A stretch of DNA of 64,000 bases, taken from the NCBI GenBank assembly GCA_029863605.1, contig JAOTVB010000009.1:87588-151587 (forward strand), in the 5' to 3' direction. Source of the DNA: Myxococcales bacterium (lineage in GTDB: Bacteria > Myxococcota_A > Polyangia > Polyangiales > Houyiibacteriaceae). Shown piece by piece: positions 1-9,029 of the stretch. Made by a program: the position numbers and the translations under genes. The notes under the pieces were generated by a model. It saw only the letters and a list, made by a program, of their open reading frames with translations, ran no database searches and was not told the DNA's origin. Position 1 is the first letter of the stretch. Every line of letters starts with the position of its first letter.

Positions 1-788
1 GGGTGGGTCATCTTGTACGTCCAGTCTTCGCTCAGGAGGCGCTCACCGTCCCAAAGACCGCCGTCGAGGATCAACAGACCGAGGCGCGCCATGTCCCGTG
101 CGGTGGTGCTCCACCCGAAGGCGAAGTTCTTGTCGGGGTCATTCCCATTCCAGTCGGATTGCCGCATTCCGAGGGGCTCGAACAAGAAGCGCTCCAGAAA
201 CTCGTGGACGCTCGACCCGAGCGCGGGGTCTTGGGCGATCGCGGTGGCAACGACGTCGTTGAGGCGATTGATCTGCGTCTCGCCGATGATGTCGTACGTA
301 AAGTCGAGCTCGGGTGAGCTCAAGTCCTCGTTGTGCCCCACCATTCCCAGTACATGCCCGACTTGGGCGTCCTGATTGAAGGTGAAGGAGTCGAGCCAGT
401 GGTCGACCCGGTCGGTGTCTGCTAGCGGCCCGGTTTTTCGACCTGTGCGTTCGAGGTCTCTCGTCCTGTAAGCCGCCGCGCCCGTGAGCACCGCTGCAAG
501 GGTTTTGGCCGCCGAAAACACGATCTCCGCCTCGTCGACACCACCCGGATAGAGATTCGTCGGGTAGTACTCATGGCAGAGCTTTCCATACCGCACGACC
601 GCGTACGCCCGATCGATCTCGGCATTTGCCTGCTCGAGCAAGTCCGGATCGAGGCCGCACTCGTCAGCGACCTGTGCCGTCGGAACCAATGTCCACGCTT
701 CTTGCCCCGGGCCTCTCGGAGCGCTGTCGGTGCTGCCATCCGAGCACCCGAGCAGGATGGAAATGACCAGCAATAAGAAAACACGCAT
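1..788 (-). CDS. Serine hydrolase lipoprotein, beta-lactamase class C-like (3' end outside window)
   Basis: About 262 codons are visible and the C-terminus runs off the left edge. The ATG at 788 starts a lipoprotein signal with lipobox ILLGC (Cys15). Residues near 97 read FSAAKTL, which fits the SxxK nucleophile motif of class C beta-lactamase/DD-peptidase (Beta-lactamase, PF00144) proteins. The later stretch with EFLERFLFEPLGM and FGWSTTARDMARLGLLIL is typical of this family. It is probably an exported, membrane-anchored esterase or peptidase-like enzyme; the substrate cannot be inferred. The Ser-Lys pair and family layout are visible. The Tyr and C-terminal motifs cannot be judged because most of that part is missing. 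Confidence 0.8.
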   Translation of the reverse strand, partial: MRVFLLLVISILLGCSDGSTDSAPRGPGQEAWTLVPTAQVADECGLDPDLLEQANAEIDRAYAVVRYGKLCHEYYPTNLYPGGVDEAEIVFSAAKTLAAVLTGAAAYRTRDLERTGRKTGPLADTDRVDHWLDSFTFNQDAQVGHVLGMVGHNEDLSSPELDFTYDIIGETQINRLNDVVATAIAQDPALGSSVHEFLERFLFEPLGMRQSDWNGNDPDKNFAFGWSTTARDMARLGLLILDGGLWDGERLLSEDWTYKMTH

Positions 789-899
789 GGGCCGGAGGGT
801 GTGCGAATTCGTGCGTGCGGGCAAGGGTTCGCGTTCCCGATGTCCGTGTTCGGCTAGGGGTTGTTGGTGGACGGGACCCGGTGATATTGTCGTCCTCTT

Positions 900-1745
900 A
901 TGGCTTGTAATACTCGACCGCGCGGGTTCGCTTGCTGTGTTGTGCTGTTGCTGGCCTCCGCGTGCGGGGAGGGGGTCCCTTCGGATCCCGGCGGCGTCCC
1001 TTCTGCCATCGCCGTCACTGTGCTCGTCCCTTCCGGTTTGGACACGCCACCCGAGACCGGGCTCGCAGCACTGACAACATCGATCGAATACACGGTCGAC
1101 TGTCTCTCTCGGGAAGCGGTCACGAGTGAGGGGACCCTCGAGCGCACAGCCGAGTTCGAGGGAGCGGAGGGCCGGACCGCCGTCTGGAAGGGGTTGGTGG
1201 AGCTCGTGCCAGGTTCCTGCACCATCCGGCTGCTCGCACGTGATGACGGCGGAGAGCTGATTTGCTACTCGAGTGAGTCGTTGAACATCGAGTTCGATGT
1301 GCCGTCCGAGCTGTATCTCGAACTTCCGTGTTCCCGCTACTACGGTTGCTCCACGACCCCGCTTCCGGATTCGGCGCGTGCAGAGAAGAACTTCTGCGCG
1401 CTGGTGGGGGTCATCCTGTCGGCCGAGACGCCCGCGGCGCTCGAAGACGTGCAAAGCATCCGCTACGTGATGAGCGGACCAGAGTTCGGCGGGACACACG
1501 AAGGTTCACTCCTTTTCTCCGGCCCGAGCACGGCAGACTTTGGGGGAGGCCCTGTCCCAACCGATATCTGGGACACCGCCATCGAAGAAGTGATCGCTTC
1601 GCAACCGTACATCCTGGAGCTTACAGCGCTCGACTCTCAAGGCGAGCCCGTGTGCGCTGTGGAGAAGCGACTCGACATCGTGCCGGATGCAGTGGCCCAA
1701 ATCTACGTTGCCATGCCGTGCACCGATGGGGTGACCTCGCCATGA
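900..1745 (+). CDS. Lipoprotein of unknown function (first of tandem paralogues)
   Basis: 281 aa. The N-terminus is a short signal peptide ending in LLLASAC (Cys22), so export and lipidation are likely. The mature part has two similar beta-rich halves, each ending in a charged stretch such as LTALDSQGEPVCAVEK. Cysteines recur at segment ends, suggesting disulfides in the periplasm or at the cell surface. It shares order and wording with the next gene (VPSG, EGTLE, AVWKG.VEL, FSGPSTADFGGGPV against FAGPGAADLGGGRV). Its stop codon overlaps the start of that gene (ATGA), so the two are translated as a pair. I do not recognise a named domain. Confidence 0.75.
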   Translation: MACNTRPRGFACCVVLLLASACGEGVPSDPGGVPSAIAVTVLVPSGLDTPPETGLAALTTSIEYTVDCLSREAVTSEGTLERTAEFEGAEGRTAVWKGLVELVPGSCTIRLLARDDGGELICYSSESLNIEFDVPSELYLELPCSRYYGCSTTPLPDSARAEKNFCALVGVILSAETPAALEDVQSIRYVMSGPEFGGTHEGSLLFSGPSTADFGGGPVPTDIWDTAIEEVIASQPYILELTALDSQGEPVCAVEKRLDIVPDAVAQIYVAMPCTDGVTSP

Positions 1746-2590
1746 CTTGGACGACTCGAGGCTTCCCGTCCGCCCTGTGTGCACTCTTGGTGGCTTCCGC
1801 TTGCGGCGACCCAGACGCCGATCTTCGCGGGACCACCGTCACCGTGTTCGTGCCCTCAGGTCCAAACGCCACGGTCAGCGACGACTTCGCGCTGACCTGG
1901 TCGCTCGAATACATCATTGTTTGCGGTTCGGGACTTGTTGGAGCCTCGGGTGAGGCCGTGACTTTCGAAGGGACGCTTGAGCAGGCCGAGGCGTTCAAAC
2001 TGGGGGAGGATGGCCTGAGTGCCGTCTGGAAAGGCCGGGTCGAGCTCCCCGCAGGGCCTTGCACGATTCAGCTACGTCTGCGCGACGCCGACGGGGAGGT
2101 CATCTGTACTGGCACTCAAGAACTGACCATCGAGCCTGAAACCCCGAACGAGGCATATGTCAGCTTAGTATGCAATGGGAGCTGCCCGACGATTCCGCTT
2201 CCGGATTCGGAAGCGGCACCCAAATTGTCCTGCGCACCGGTTGGAGGCGTCCTCTTGTCGGCCGAAACCCCCGCCGATCTAGAAACGGTGCAGAGCATTG
2301 ACTACGTGATGACCCAGGCAACCGAGGGCTTCCTCGACGGCTATGTTCCCGAACCCTACGAGGGTTCACTCGTCTTCGCGGGCCCCGGCGCAGCAGACTT
2401 GGGGGGAGGCCGCGTGGTCACCGACGTTTGGGAAGCCACTGTCGGGGTCGTGATCGCAGACAATCAGTATGTTCTCGAGCTGACTGCGCTCGATGCCGAG
2501 GGCGAGCCCATCTGTTCCGCCGGGAAGACCGTGCAGGTGGTCGCCAATAGCATCGCCCAGATCCACATCATCCTCCCTTGCAGCAATTGA
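1742..2590 (+). CDS. Lipoprotein of unknown function (second of tandem paralogues)
   Basis: 282 aa. The ATG at 1742 overlaps the stop of the preceding lipoprotein. The open frame extends upstream, but only this start places a signal peptide with lipobox LLVASAC at the N-terminus. The mature protein aligns with its upstream neighbour through most of its length, including the AVWKG.VELP block, the GGVLLSAETPADLETVQSIDYVM block and a C-terminal ELTALDAEGEPICSAGK block. The pair therefore arose by gene duplication and probably acts together at the cell envelope. No catalytic motif was seen. Confidence 0.75.
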   Translation: MTWTTRGFPSALCALLVASACGDPDADLRGTTVTVFVPSGPNATVSDDFALTWSLEYIIVCGSGLVGASGEAVTFEGTLEQAEAFKLGEDGLSAVWKGRVELPAGPCTIQLRLRDADGEVICTGTQELTIEPETPNEAYVSLVCNGSCPTIPLPDSEAAPKLSCAPVGGVLLSAETPADLETVQSIDYVMTQATEGFLDGYVPEPYEGSLVFAGPGAADLGGGRVVTDVWEATVGVVIADNQYVLELTALDAEGEPICSAGKTVQVVANSIAQIHIILPCSN

Positions 2591-2698
2591 CGAGTGACGG
2601 TTGTGTTTGCCTGATTTGACTGGTCGACAACGGCGTGAGTTCTGCGAAGTTTCGATTCGCCAAACGAGAGGCTCGGAGGGATGACACGAGGATGACTT

Positions 2699-4372
2699 AT
2701 GACGCTGCGTGAGGCGCATCTCGGGCGGATGCGCGACCGATCGTTCGATACGTTGGTCGTTGGGGGCGGCATCAATGGGGCGGTGACGGCGGCGTCGCTT
2801 GCTGGCAGGGGTGCTTCGGTGGCGCTCATCGACCGCGGTGATTTCGCGAGCTTCACGAGTGAGACGTCGTCGAATCTCGTGTGGGGTGGGTTCAAGTACC
2901 TGGAGGGCTACGAGCTCTATCTGGTGTGGAAGCTATGCCGTTCCCGCAATCGGCTTTTCAAGGCATACCCCGACAACATCAAGGAGATTGGGTTCTACGC
3001 GGCGCTCGATAGGAAGGGCCCGTACCCGCCGTGGTTCGCGGCGTTGGGGGCCCTTGCGTATTGGATCATCGGCCTGTTCGGCACGCGTCATCCGCGTCTC
3101 CTGAGCCAGAACAAGATCGAGACCGAAGAACCAGCGATCGACACCGATACGGTGCGCGGCGGTATCGAGTACTACGACGGGATTTTGGTCGACAACGACG
3201 CGCGCTTCGTTTTCTCGTTCGTGCGTTCGGCCATCGAGGCCGGCGCCGCAGTGGCAAACTACGTCGAGCTCGTTTCCGCAGAGCGTGACGGCGACCACTG
3301 GAAAGCCAGGCTCCGTGATGTCGATACCGATGAAGAATTCACGACCGCCGCGCGCACGATTGTCAACGCGACCGGTCCCTTCGTGGACGCGTTGAACGCC
3401 GAGTGGGGAGTCAAGACCGAACATCGAATCGTCTATTCGAAAGGCATTCACCTCATCGTTCCGCGCCTCACCACCCGACACCACCATAAGGTGCTTGCGT
3501 TTTTCGACGACACCGAACGGCTGTTCTATGTCATTCCCATGGGTCGGCGTTCGGTCATCGGTACCACCGACACCCGCGTCGACACGCCCTTCACCGAGGT
3601 GATGGACGACGACATCGAGTTCTTGCTCGAACAGATCAACGCGCGGATGGACCTCGAGACGCCTCTGAAGAAGGCAGACATCATCTCCTCGCGCTCCGGT
3701 GTCCGTCCGCTCGTCGTGAGCACCGAAGGGAGCGACCAAACCGACGTCGACTGGACCAAGCTCAGCCGTAAGCACGTGGTCGAGGTCGATCGCGAGCAGC
3801 ACGTGGTCAGCATTTTCGGAGGCAAGCTCACCGACTGCCTCAATGTTGGCGAAGAGGTGGCCGATGAAATCGAGCGCCTCGGCATCCCCCTCGAAAAGGA
3901 TCTTCACAACTGGTACGGCGAGCCGGCACCGGCGACACGCAAGGAGTTCTATCGCCAGGCTCGGCTGATGCGGCTCGACGCGCTTCGGGAGAAGCCCGAT
4001 ACCGAGCCACTCACCGATCGGCTATGGCGGCGATACGGGCGTCGCGCCTTCGACATGCTCGAGGATATCCGTCGCAACCCCGCAATGGCGGAAGACATCA
4101 TGGGCTCGGCCGACTATCTCCGGGCCGAGCTCTACTCGGCAGCCGAGTCCGAGATGATCACTAAGCTCGAGGACTTCATGCGGCGGCGCTCGAAGATCGA
4201 GCTCGTGGTTCGCGACGAGGCCATCGAAAGCTCCCCCGGCCTTCGTGAGGTTGCGCAGATCCTCTTCGGCGACGATGCCGAGCGCCGCCTCGCCGAGTAC
4301 TTCGGCGGAAAGATCCCGGAGGCTTCTCGAAGTCGAGGCGAGGGTTCCCTCCGTGATCGGACCGTGGGATAG
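2699..4372 (+). CDS. glpD: FAD-dependent glycerol-3-phosphate dehydrogenase
   Basis: 557 aa, the usual GlpD length. The N-terminus has the dinucleotide-binding motif VVGGGINGAVTAASLAGRG followed by ETSSNLVWGGFKYLE, the flavin/substrate-binding block of the GlpD family. A C-terminal alpha-helical DAO_C-like region follows the FGGKLTDCLNVGEEV motif. The enzyme oxidises glycerol-3-phosphate to dihydroxyacetone phosphate at the membrane and feeds electrons to quinone. GAGG precedes the ATG by about 7 nt. No glpK or glpF lies next to it, so regulation with glycerol uptake is not visible here. Confidence 0.9.
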   Translation: MTLREAHLGRMRDRSFDTLVVGGGINGAVTAASLAGRGASVALIDRGDFASFTSETSSNLVWGGFKYLEGYELYLVWKLCRSRNRLFKAYPDNIKEIGFYAALDRKGPYPPWFAALGALAYWIIGLFGTRHPRLLSQNKIETEEPAIDTDTVRGGIEYYDGILVDNDARFVFSFVRSAIEAGAAVANYVELVSAERDGDHWKARLRDVDTDEEFTTAARTIVNATGPFVDALNAEWGVKTEHRIVYSKGIHLIVPRLTTRHHHKVLAFFDDTERLFYVIPMGRRSVIGTTDTRVDTPFTEVMDDDIEFLLEQINARMDLETPLKKADIISSRSGVRPLVVSTEGSDQTDVDWTKLSRKHVVEVDREQHVVSIFGGKLTDCLNVGEEVADEIERLGIPLEKDLHNWYGEPAPATRKEFYRQARLMRLDALREKPDTEPLTDRLWRRYGRRAFDMLEDIRRNPAMAEDIMGSADYLRAELYSAAESEMITKLEDFMRRRSKIELVVRDEAIESSPGLREVAQILFGDDAERRLAEYFGGKIPEASRSRGEGSLRDRTVG

Positions 4373-4414
4373 GATCGGGCTCGCGAAGCACCGGTTTGGT
4401 GCTACGGTCGGTCC

Positions 4415-4909
4415 GTGGCGCGATTCGAGTATGTCAAAACACGACGCGAAGACGTCGCGAAGATCCCCGAGAAGTATGAGAAGCTCGTTCGGCTCGGGGC
4501 GAAGCTATTCGCGAAGGTGAACGTCGCCGTCTACAAGATGAGCGGCGGCCGCTTGATGAACAAAGGCCCAGAAAACGAGCCGATCTGTTTGGTGACGATG
4601 ACCGGACGCAAGACCGGCAAGAAGCGGGAGATCCCGCTGATGCACGTCCCGCACGGGGACCAGAAGATCCTGGTCGCATCGCTTGGTGGCATCTCCAAAA
4701 ATCCGGTTTGGTATTACAATCTCAAAGCCACACCTGACATCACGATCACCGCAGATGGGGTCAGCCGTGCGTACCGCGCCCGCGAGGTCGGCCCCGACGA
4801 AAAGGCAACGCTATGGCCGGTCATCGTGGACGCCTACCCACCCTACGACGAATACCAGGCCCGCACGGACCGCGACATCCCGGTCTTCGTCTGCGATCCG
4901 GTGGGCTAA
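4415..4909 (+). CDS. Nitroreductase/deazaflavin-dependent oxidoreductase family protein (DUF385, Ddn-like)
   Basis: 164 aa from a GTG start; no in-frame ATG lies nearby. The core LVTMTGRKTGKKREIPLMHV, then LVASLGGISKNPVWYYNLK and a C-terminal PVFVCDPVG, is the signature of the F420H2-dependent nitroreductase (Ddn) family. Members bind deazaflavin F420 or related cofactors in a split beta-barrel and reduce varied substrates. It lies 42 nt downstream of glpD and could be co-transcribed. The F420 link is known from the family; cofactor use in this organism is inferred, weakly supported by a luciferase-like oxidoreductase at 47.8 kb. Confidence 0.85.
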   Translation: MARFEYVKTRREDVAKIPEKYEKLVRLGAKLFAKVNVAVYKMSGGRLMNKGPENEPICLVTMTGRKTGKKREIPLMHVPHGDQKILVASLGGISKNPVWYYNLKATPDITITADGVSRAYRAREVGPDEKATLWPVIVDAYPPYDEYQARTDRDIPVFVCDPVG

Positions 4910-4910
4910 C

Positions 4911-4931
4911 AAAGGGGACTGTCCGCTTTTT
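4911..4931. repeat. Imperfect palindrome followed by a T run (REP-like or terminator-like)
   Basis: Directly after the nitroreductase stop, AAAGGGGAC and GTCCGCTTT form arms around a single T, with one mismatch, and the sequence runs into six T residues. It could be a weak terminator or a remnant of a dispersed palindromic element. I saw no second copy in this window. Confidence 0.3.
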
Positions 4932-5049
4932 TGGGCTGCTATCGAAAGGACGACGCGGTGAGCTCGATGTCGGCCTTCGACCACGCCGCTTCGAAATGGG
5001 CTTTGACCTGGGCTGCCGCCGCACGTTTGCCTTGGGCTCCTAGCGCTCC

Positions 5050-6120
5050 ATGAGTCATAAACGCGATGCGATGGGCGGACAATCGAGCGTCGGCCAACGA
5101 GTTCGGGATGCGGCCGACCGGGTCAGTGCGTGGATTGCCGACATGCAAGCGCGCGTAGGTCGCGTTTCGGCGCGGGTGCCTTCGCCGGTGCGCAGAGGTC
5201 TTCGAGGCGCGTTTTCGTTGGCCTTCTTCATCGCGATCGGCTGGATTCTGTATGGCCAGCTCGAGGAGCTCGATTGGCCTGAGGTCTTGCGTTCTTTGCC
5301 GACCTCGCCGTGGTTCTATGTCTGCTTTCTCGCGCGGTACATGATCCTACCGGTCACCGAACTGCTCTGTTACTCGGCGGTTTGGGCGATGAACCTCTTT
5401 CGGCACTTCGGCGCATTTCTGATCAAGCGCATTTTGAACGCGTCGTTCGCGGGTGCATCGGGCGACGTCTACTTCCTGTTGTGGGCCGTTCGAACGCTGC
5501 GAGTGACATACAGGCGAGCATTTTCCGCCGTAAAAGACGTGACCCTACTGTCGGGCGCGGCCGCGAACGGGGTAGCCGTCGTGGTGCTCGGCGCATACCT
5601 CGCGTTTGGCGATTGGAAGGTCTTCGAGGGCTTACAACCCAGAGTGCTCGCATTGATCATCGGGGCCACGATTGCGGGTGCCGTACTGAGCCTGTTGGTC
5701 ATCGTGTTTCGCGGGAAGATCCTCGGAGTCAACACGAGGGTGATGTGGCGCATCATCGGCTATCACGGGGTCCGTGCCGCGGGGAGCATCGTGTTGTTGG
5801 GATTGCAATGGTGGGCGGGCATACCCGAGTCGGGCTTCGCGATTTGGATCAACTTGCTCATCATCGACCTGCTGATCGCGCGCGCCCCGTTCATTCCGGC
5901 ACGGGAGTTCCTGTTCCTCTCGATCGCGCTGGCACTTGCCGGTACGGTCGACGCGCCCGAGACCCAAGTAAAGGCGATGTTCTTGGCCGACACGGCACTC
6001 CTTCAGATCGCGCTGGTGCCTTCGCTCATCGCGGGGGCGTTGTGGCGCGCGAAGCCACACCCGCTACCCATTGATCCCGAGGACGACACGCCGGGGGAGC
6101 AGCCTGCTGCAACATCCTGA
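5050..6120 (+). CDS. Polytopic inner-membrane protein, possibly LPG synthase/flippase TM-like
   Basis: 356 aa. A basic, amphipathic N-terminal 55 residues precede about seven or eight hydrophobic segments (for example FSLAFFIAIGWILYG, FYVCFLARYMILPVTELL, ANGVAVVVLGAYLAFG, LLIIDLLIA and the C-terminal ALLQIALVPSLIAGALW). The spacing, together with a central GASGDVYFLL stretch, resembles the UPF0104/MprF-type transmembrane family, but the match is by feel only. It ends 15 nt before the convergent asparagine synthase gene. No enzymatic motif was recognised. Confidence 0.6.
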   Translation: MSHKRDAMGGQSSVGQRVRDAADRVSAWIADMQARVGRVSARVPSPVRRGLRGAFSLAFFIAIGWILYGQLEELDWPEVLRSLPTSPWFYVCFLARYMILPVTELLCYSAVWAMNLFRHFGAFLIKRILNASFAGASGDVYFLLWAVRTLRVTYRRAFSAVKDVTLLSGAAANGVAVVVLGAYLAFGDWKVFEGLQPRVLALIIGATIAGAVLSLLVIVFRGKILGVNTRVMWRIIGYHGVRAAGSIVLLGLQWWAGIPESGFAIWINLLIIDLLIARAPFIPAREFLFLSIALALAGTVDAPETQVKAMFLADTALLQIALVPSLIAGALWRAKPHPLPIDPEDDTPGEQPAATS

Positions 6121-6135
6121 TCGGTGCTCGACCGC

Positions 6136-8007
6136 TCAGTTGTCGACGCACTCGCGATACCAGAGCTCGAGGATCATCATCGACCAAATCTGGAAACCGC
6201 GTGGCTCTCCGCGCTGGTGGCGGGCCAACATGTCCTGTACTGCGGTCGCATCCAGAATACCGCGCTCGCGAGCGGTTTGATCGAGAAGAACGTCGCGCGA
6301 GAGCGGGGCGAGGTCTTGCCGCATCCAGCGGTCGATCGGGAGCCCGAAGCCCTGCTTCGATCGTTTCAAGATACGGCGTGGCAAGAGCTCCTCGGCCACC
6401 CGCCGCAACAAGAACTTCGTGGTGACGCCTCGGATCTTCATCGACCCGGGAAGCGATGCCGCAAAGCGCATGACCTCCTGGTCGACCAACGGACAGCGCA
6501 CTTCGAGGGAGTGCGCCATCGAGGCGATGTCGACCTTGGTCAGGATGTTGTCCGACAGATACGTTCGGATGTCGACGTCGATCACGCGGTTGACCGCATC
6601 TTGCGCGGTCGAGGTCTCGAACAGTCGCTCGAATTCTGCGGCGACCTGGTCGCGTGCGAAACGCTCCCGCATCGCCCGGCTGTAAATCGCCATGCGGTCC
6701 TTGTGCGGAATCGGCGAGCTGAGTCCCAGGAACCGCACGTACTCGGGCTGCATGATGCGCTCGCCGTAGTCGCGTACTTCCTGGGCCTGCGGGGTTGGCA
6801 GATGACTGAGCATGCCGGCGACGAGCCGTGGCAGCGGCCATGGAAGCCGCCGAATCGCGCGCGCAGTGCGAGAGTGCGTGTAGCGGCGGTACCCACCGAA
6901 GGCCTCGTCGCCTCCGTCGCCGCTCAGGGCGACCGTTACCCCCGTGCGCGTGTACTGGCAGAGGTACCACGTAGGTAGCGCGGAGCTGTCAGCAAAGGGC
7001 TCACCGTAGTGGCGGACGAGCTCGGGAACGACGGACGCCATGTCGGGCTCGACGACCATTTCGTGGTGATCGGTTCCATACCGCTCGGCGACCATCTTGG
7101 CGTATGGGAGCTCGCTGCGGTCTTTGCTCGTGAAACCGACCGAGAACGTCTTGACCGGTTGAGAGGATTGACGCGCCATCAAGGCCACGATCAGCGACGA
7201 GTCGAGGCCCCCCGAAAGAAACGCCCCTAGAGGAACGTCGGACATCAAGCGAACGCGCACCGATTCCTCGAGGAGGTTGCGAAGCTCTTCGGTGAGCTCC
7301 CCGACGGTTCCCTTGCGTGGCTCGTCGAAGCGCAGCGCAAAGTAGGGCTCCGGGGCGTGGCTGACGCCGTTCTCGCAGACCAGGCGGTGCCCGGCGGGAA
7401 GCTTCTTAACGCCCTCGAACGCCGTCATGGGCGCGGGCACGTATTGCAAGCACATGAAGGCGTCGACTGCATCGAGATCCGGCCGCTTCTCGAAGTGCTT
7501 CGACGCGACCAACCCTCCGAGCTCAGAGGCGAACACCAAGCCCCGCGGTCCGATGTGGTAATACAACGGCTTCTTACCGAACCGATCGCGGGCGAGTATC
7601 AGGCGCCCCCGCGGTCGGTCCCAGAGTGCAAGTGCGAACATGCCTCGCAGGTGGTCGAGAAAGTCGACACCGTGCTCTTCGTAAAGATGCAGCACCACCT
7701 CGGAGTCCGAGCGCGACTTGAAGCCGTGCCCCCGTTGCTCGAGCTCCTTGCGCAGCTCGATGAAGTTGTAGATCTCGCCGTTGACGACCACGGAGATCGT
7801 ATCGTCCTCGTTGGTCATCGGCTGCGCGGCTTCTGGCCTGAGGTCGATGATCGACAATCGGCGATGACCGAGCACGCAGGGGCCATCGCTGCGCAGGCCA
7901 TGGTCATCGGGACCGCGGTGCACCATCGCGTCGCACATGCGACGAACCGCGTCGGTGTCTGGTGCGGCCTGCTGATCGACTGCTAACAATCCCGCAATGC
8001 CGCACAC
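6136..8007 (-). CDS. asnB: Asparagine synthase (glutamine-hydrolysing)
   Basis: 623 aa. The start gives MCGIAG, so Cys2 is the N-terminal nucleophile of the class II glutamine amidotransferase domain, followed by the HRGPDD and NGEIYN substrate loops. The second half is the ATP-pyrophosphatase synthase domain with SGGLDSS at about residue 265 and LSGDGGDEAFGGY. The enzyme makes asparagine from aspartate, ATP and glutamine. Paralogues of this length also occur in polysaccharide clusters as amidotransferases of uncertain substrate. A degraded glycosyltransferase gene starts about 100 nt away on the other strand, so a former surface-glycan role is possible. Confidence 0.93.
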   Translation of the reverse strand: MCGIAGLLAVDQQAAPDTDAVRRMCDAMVHRGPDDHGLRSDGPCVLGHRRLSIIDLRPEAAQPMTNEDDTISVVVNGEIYNFIELRKELEQRGHGFKSRSDSEVVLHLYEEHGVDFLDHLRGMFALALWDRPRGRLILARDRFGKKPLYYHIGPRGLVFASELGGLVASKHFEKRPDLDAVDAFMCLQYVPAPMTAFEGVKKLPAGHRLVCENGVSHAPEPYFALRFDEPRKGTVGELTEELRNLLEESVRVRLMSDVPLGAFLSGGLDSSLIVALMARQSSQPVKTFSVGFTSKDRSELPYAKMVAERYGTDHHEMVVEPDMASVVPELVRHYGEPFADSSALPTWYLCQYTRTGVTVALSGDGGDEAFGGYRRYTHSRTARAIRRLPWPLPRLVAGMLSHLPTPQAQEVRDYGERIMQPEYVRFLGLSSPIPHKDRMAIYSRAMRERFARDQVAAEFERLFETSTAQDAVNRVIDVDIRTYLSDNILTKVDIASMAHSLEVRCPLVDQEVMRFAASLPGSMKIRGVTTKFLLRRVAEELLPRRILKRSKQGFGLPIDRWMRQDLAPLSRDVLLDQTARERGILDATAVQDMLARHQRGEPRGFQIWSMMILELWYRECVDN

Positions 8008-8104
8008 GTCACAAAGTCCCTTTTCGAGCCCGAAGTGAGCCGGAGCGTTGGGGATGCTCTCTCGTCGGTCAAGCGCCCGCAGGTTGCTGGAGGCACTTCC
8101 ATGA

Positions 8105-9002
8105 TCTGACCTCGGAGCGGTATCCGAGATTCTGGCGGTGCCTGCGTGGGTTCGCTATCTGAAACGATCCCGGCCACGTTGTGCAATGTCGATGGTACAC
8201 ACGGCGAACTTCGTTTCGGGCATCGGCACGTATCGCGCACCCGAAGTCCCGGTCATCGTGAACCTGCGGATTGCGTTGCGATGCGATCCGGAAGCGCAAT
8301 GGTGGAATCGTGGGCGTCTCGCAAGGAGTCGCCGACGAGGCCGCCGAAGTCTTCGACATGCCGCCAACCAAGGTGGTCGCGATCCTAAACCCTCCGCAAT
8401 CGCGGGACGTTTCCTTCGAGATCGATCCGAAGCACGCGCCCCTGTTCGAAAGACCGGTGGTCCTCGGGATCGGGCGTCTCGCTCCCCAAAAAGACTTCGA
8501 GATGTTGCTCCAGGCGTTCGCGACAGTGAGCGCGGGTCGGGATTTGCACCTGGTCATTTTGGGGGAGGGTCGCGAGCGCGGGTCACTTCAGGCGACGGCG
8601 CATGCACTCGGCCTCTCCGAGCGCGTCTTTTTTCCGGGTTTCGTAGGCAATCCGCAAGCTTACCTTCGGCGCGCCCGCGTCTTCGCGCTTTCATCACGCA
8701 ACGAAGGGTTCCCGGGCGCCCTGATCGAGGCCATGGAAGCCGGTACCGCGATCGTCTCGACGGACTGTAACTTCGGTCCACGCGAGATCCTCGACGACGA
8801 GCGGTTCGGGCGCCTCGTCCCGGTCGGAGACGCCGAACGTCTTGGAGAGGCCCTCGACGCCGAGCTCGATGCGCTCGACGTCGGCCTCGATGCGCGCCGT
8901 GCCGAACGTGCGAGCTGGTTGCGTCGCTTCGACCCAGAGAGGATCATCAGTCGCTACCTCGAAGTGGTCCGAGAGGTGATCCCAACGGCACAGAGCTTGT
9001 AG
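8105..9002 (+). pseudogene. Glycosyltransferase family 4 remnant (truncated and frameshifted)
   Basis: Two frames together encode pieces of a GT4 (GT-B fold) enzyme. From 8105, just after an in-frame TGA at 8102, one frame encodes part of the N-terminal domain (SEILAVPAWVRYLKRSRP and PVIVNLRIALR). From about 8271 a different frame encodes the C-terminal domain, with GVSQGVADEA, PVVLGIGRLAPQKDF, LVILGEGRERG and EGFPGALIEAMEAG containing the donor-binding glutamates. The first ~60 residues and a linker between the two parts are missing. The C-terminal frame alone is a clean 243-codon ORF from TTG and may be annotated as a gene, but it lacks the acceptor domain. Confidence 0.7.
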
Positions 9003-9029
9003 CCTTGCGGCGAAGCGCTAGAGATCGAC

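Noticed and set aside
1-317. Plus-strand open frames at the left edge
   Set aside because: They are opposite the serine hydrolase gene, whose lipobox, SxxK and family motifs are all on the minus strand.
2591-2698. Possible tRNA-like stretch with TTCGATTC before glpD
   Set aside because: No acceptor or anticodon stem could be paired around it; it is just a short chance match to the T-loop.
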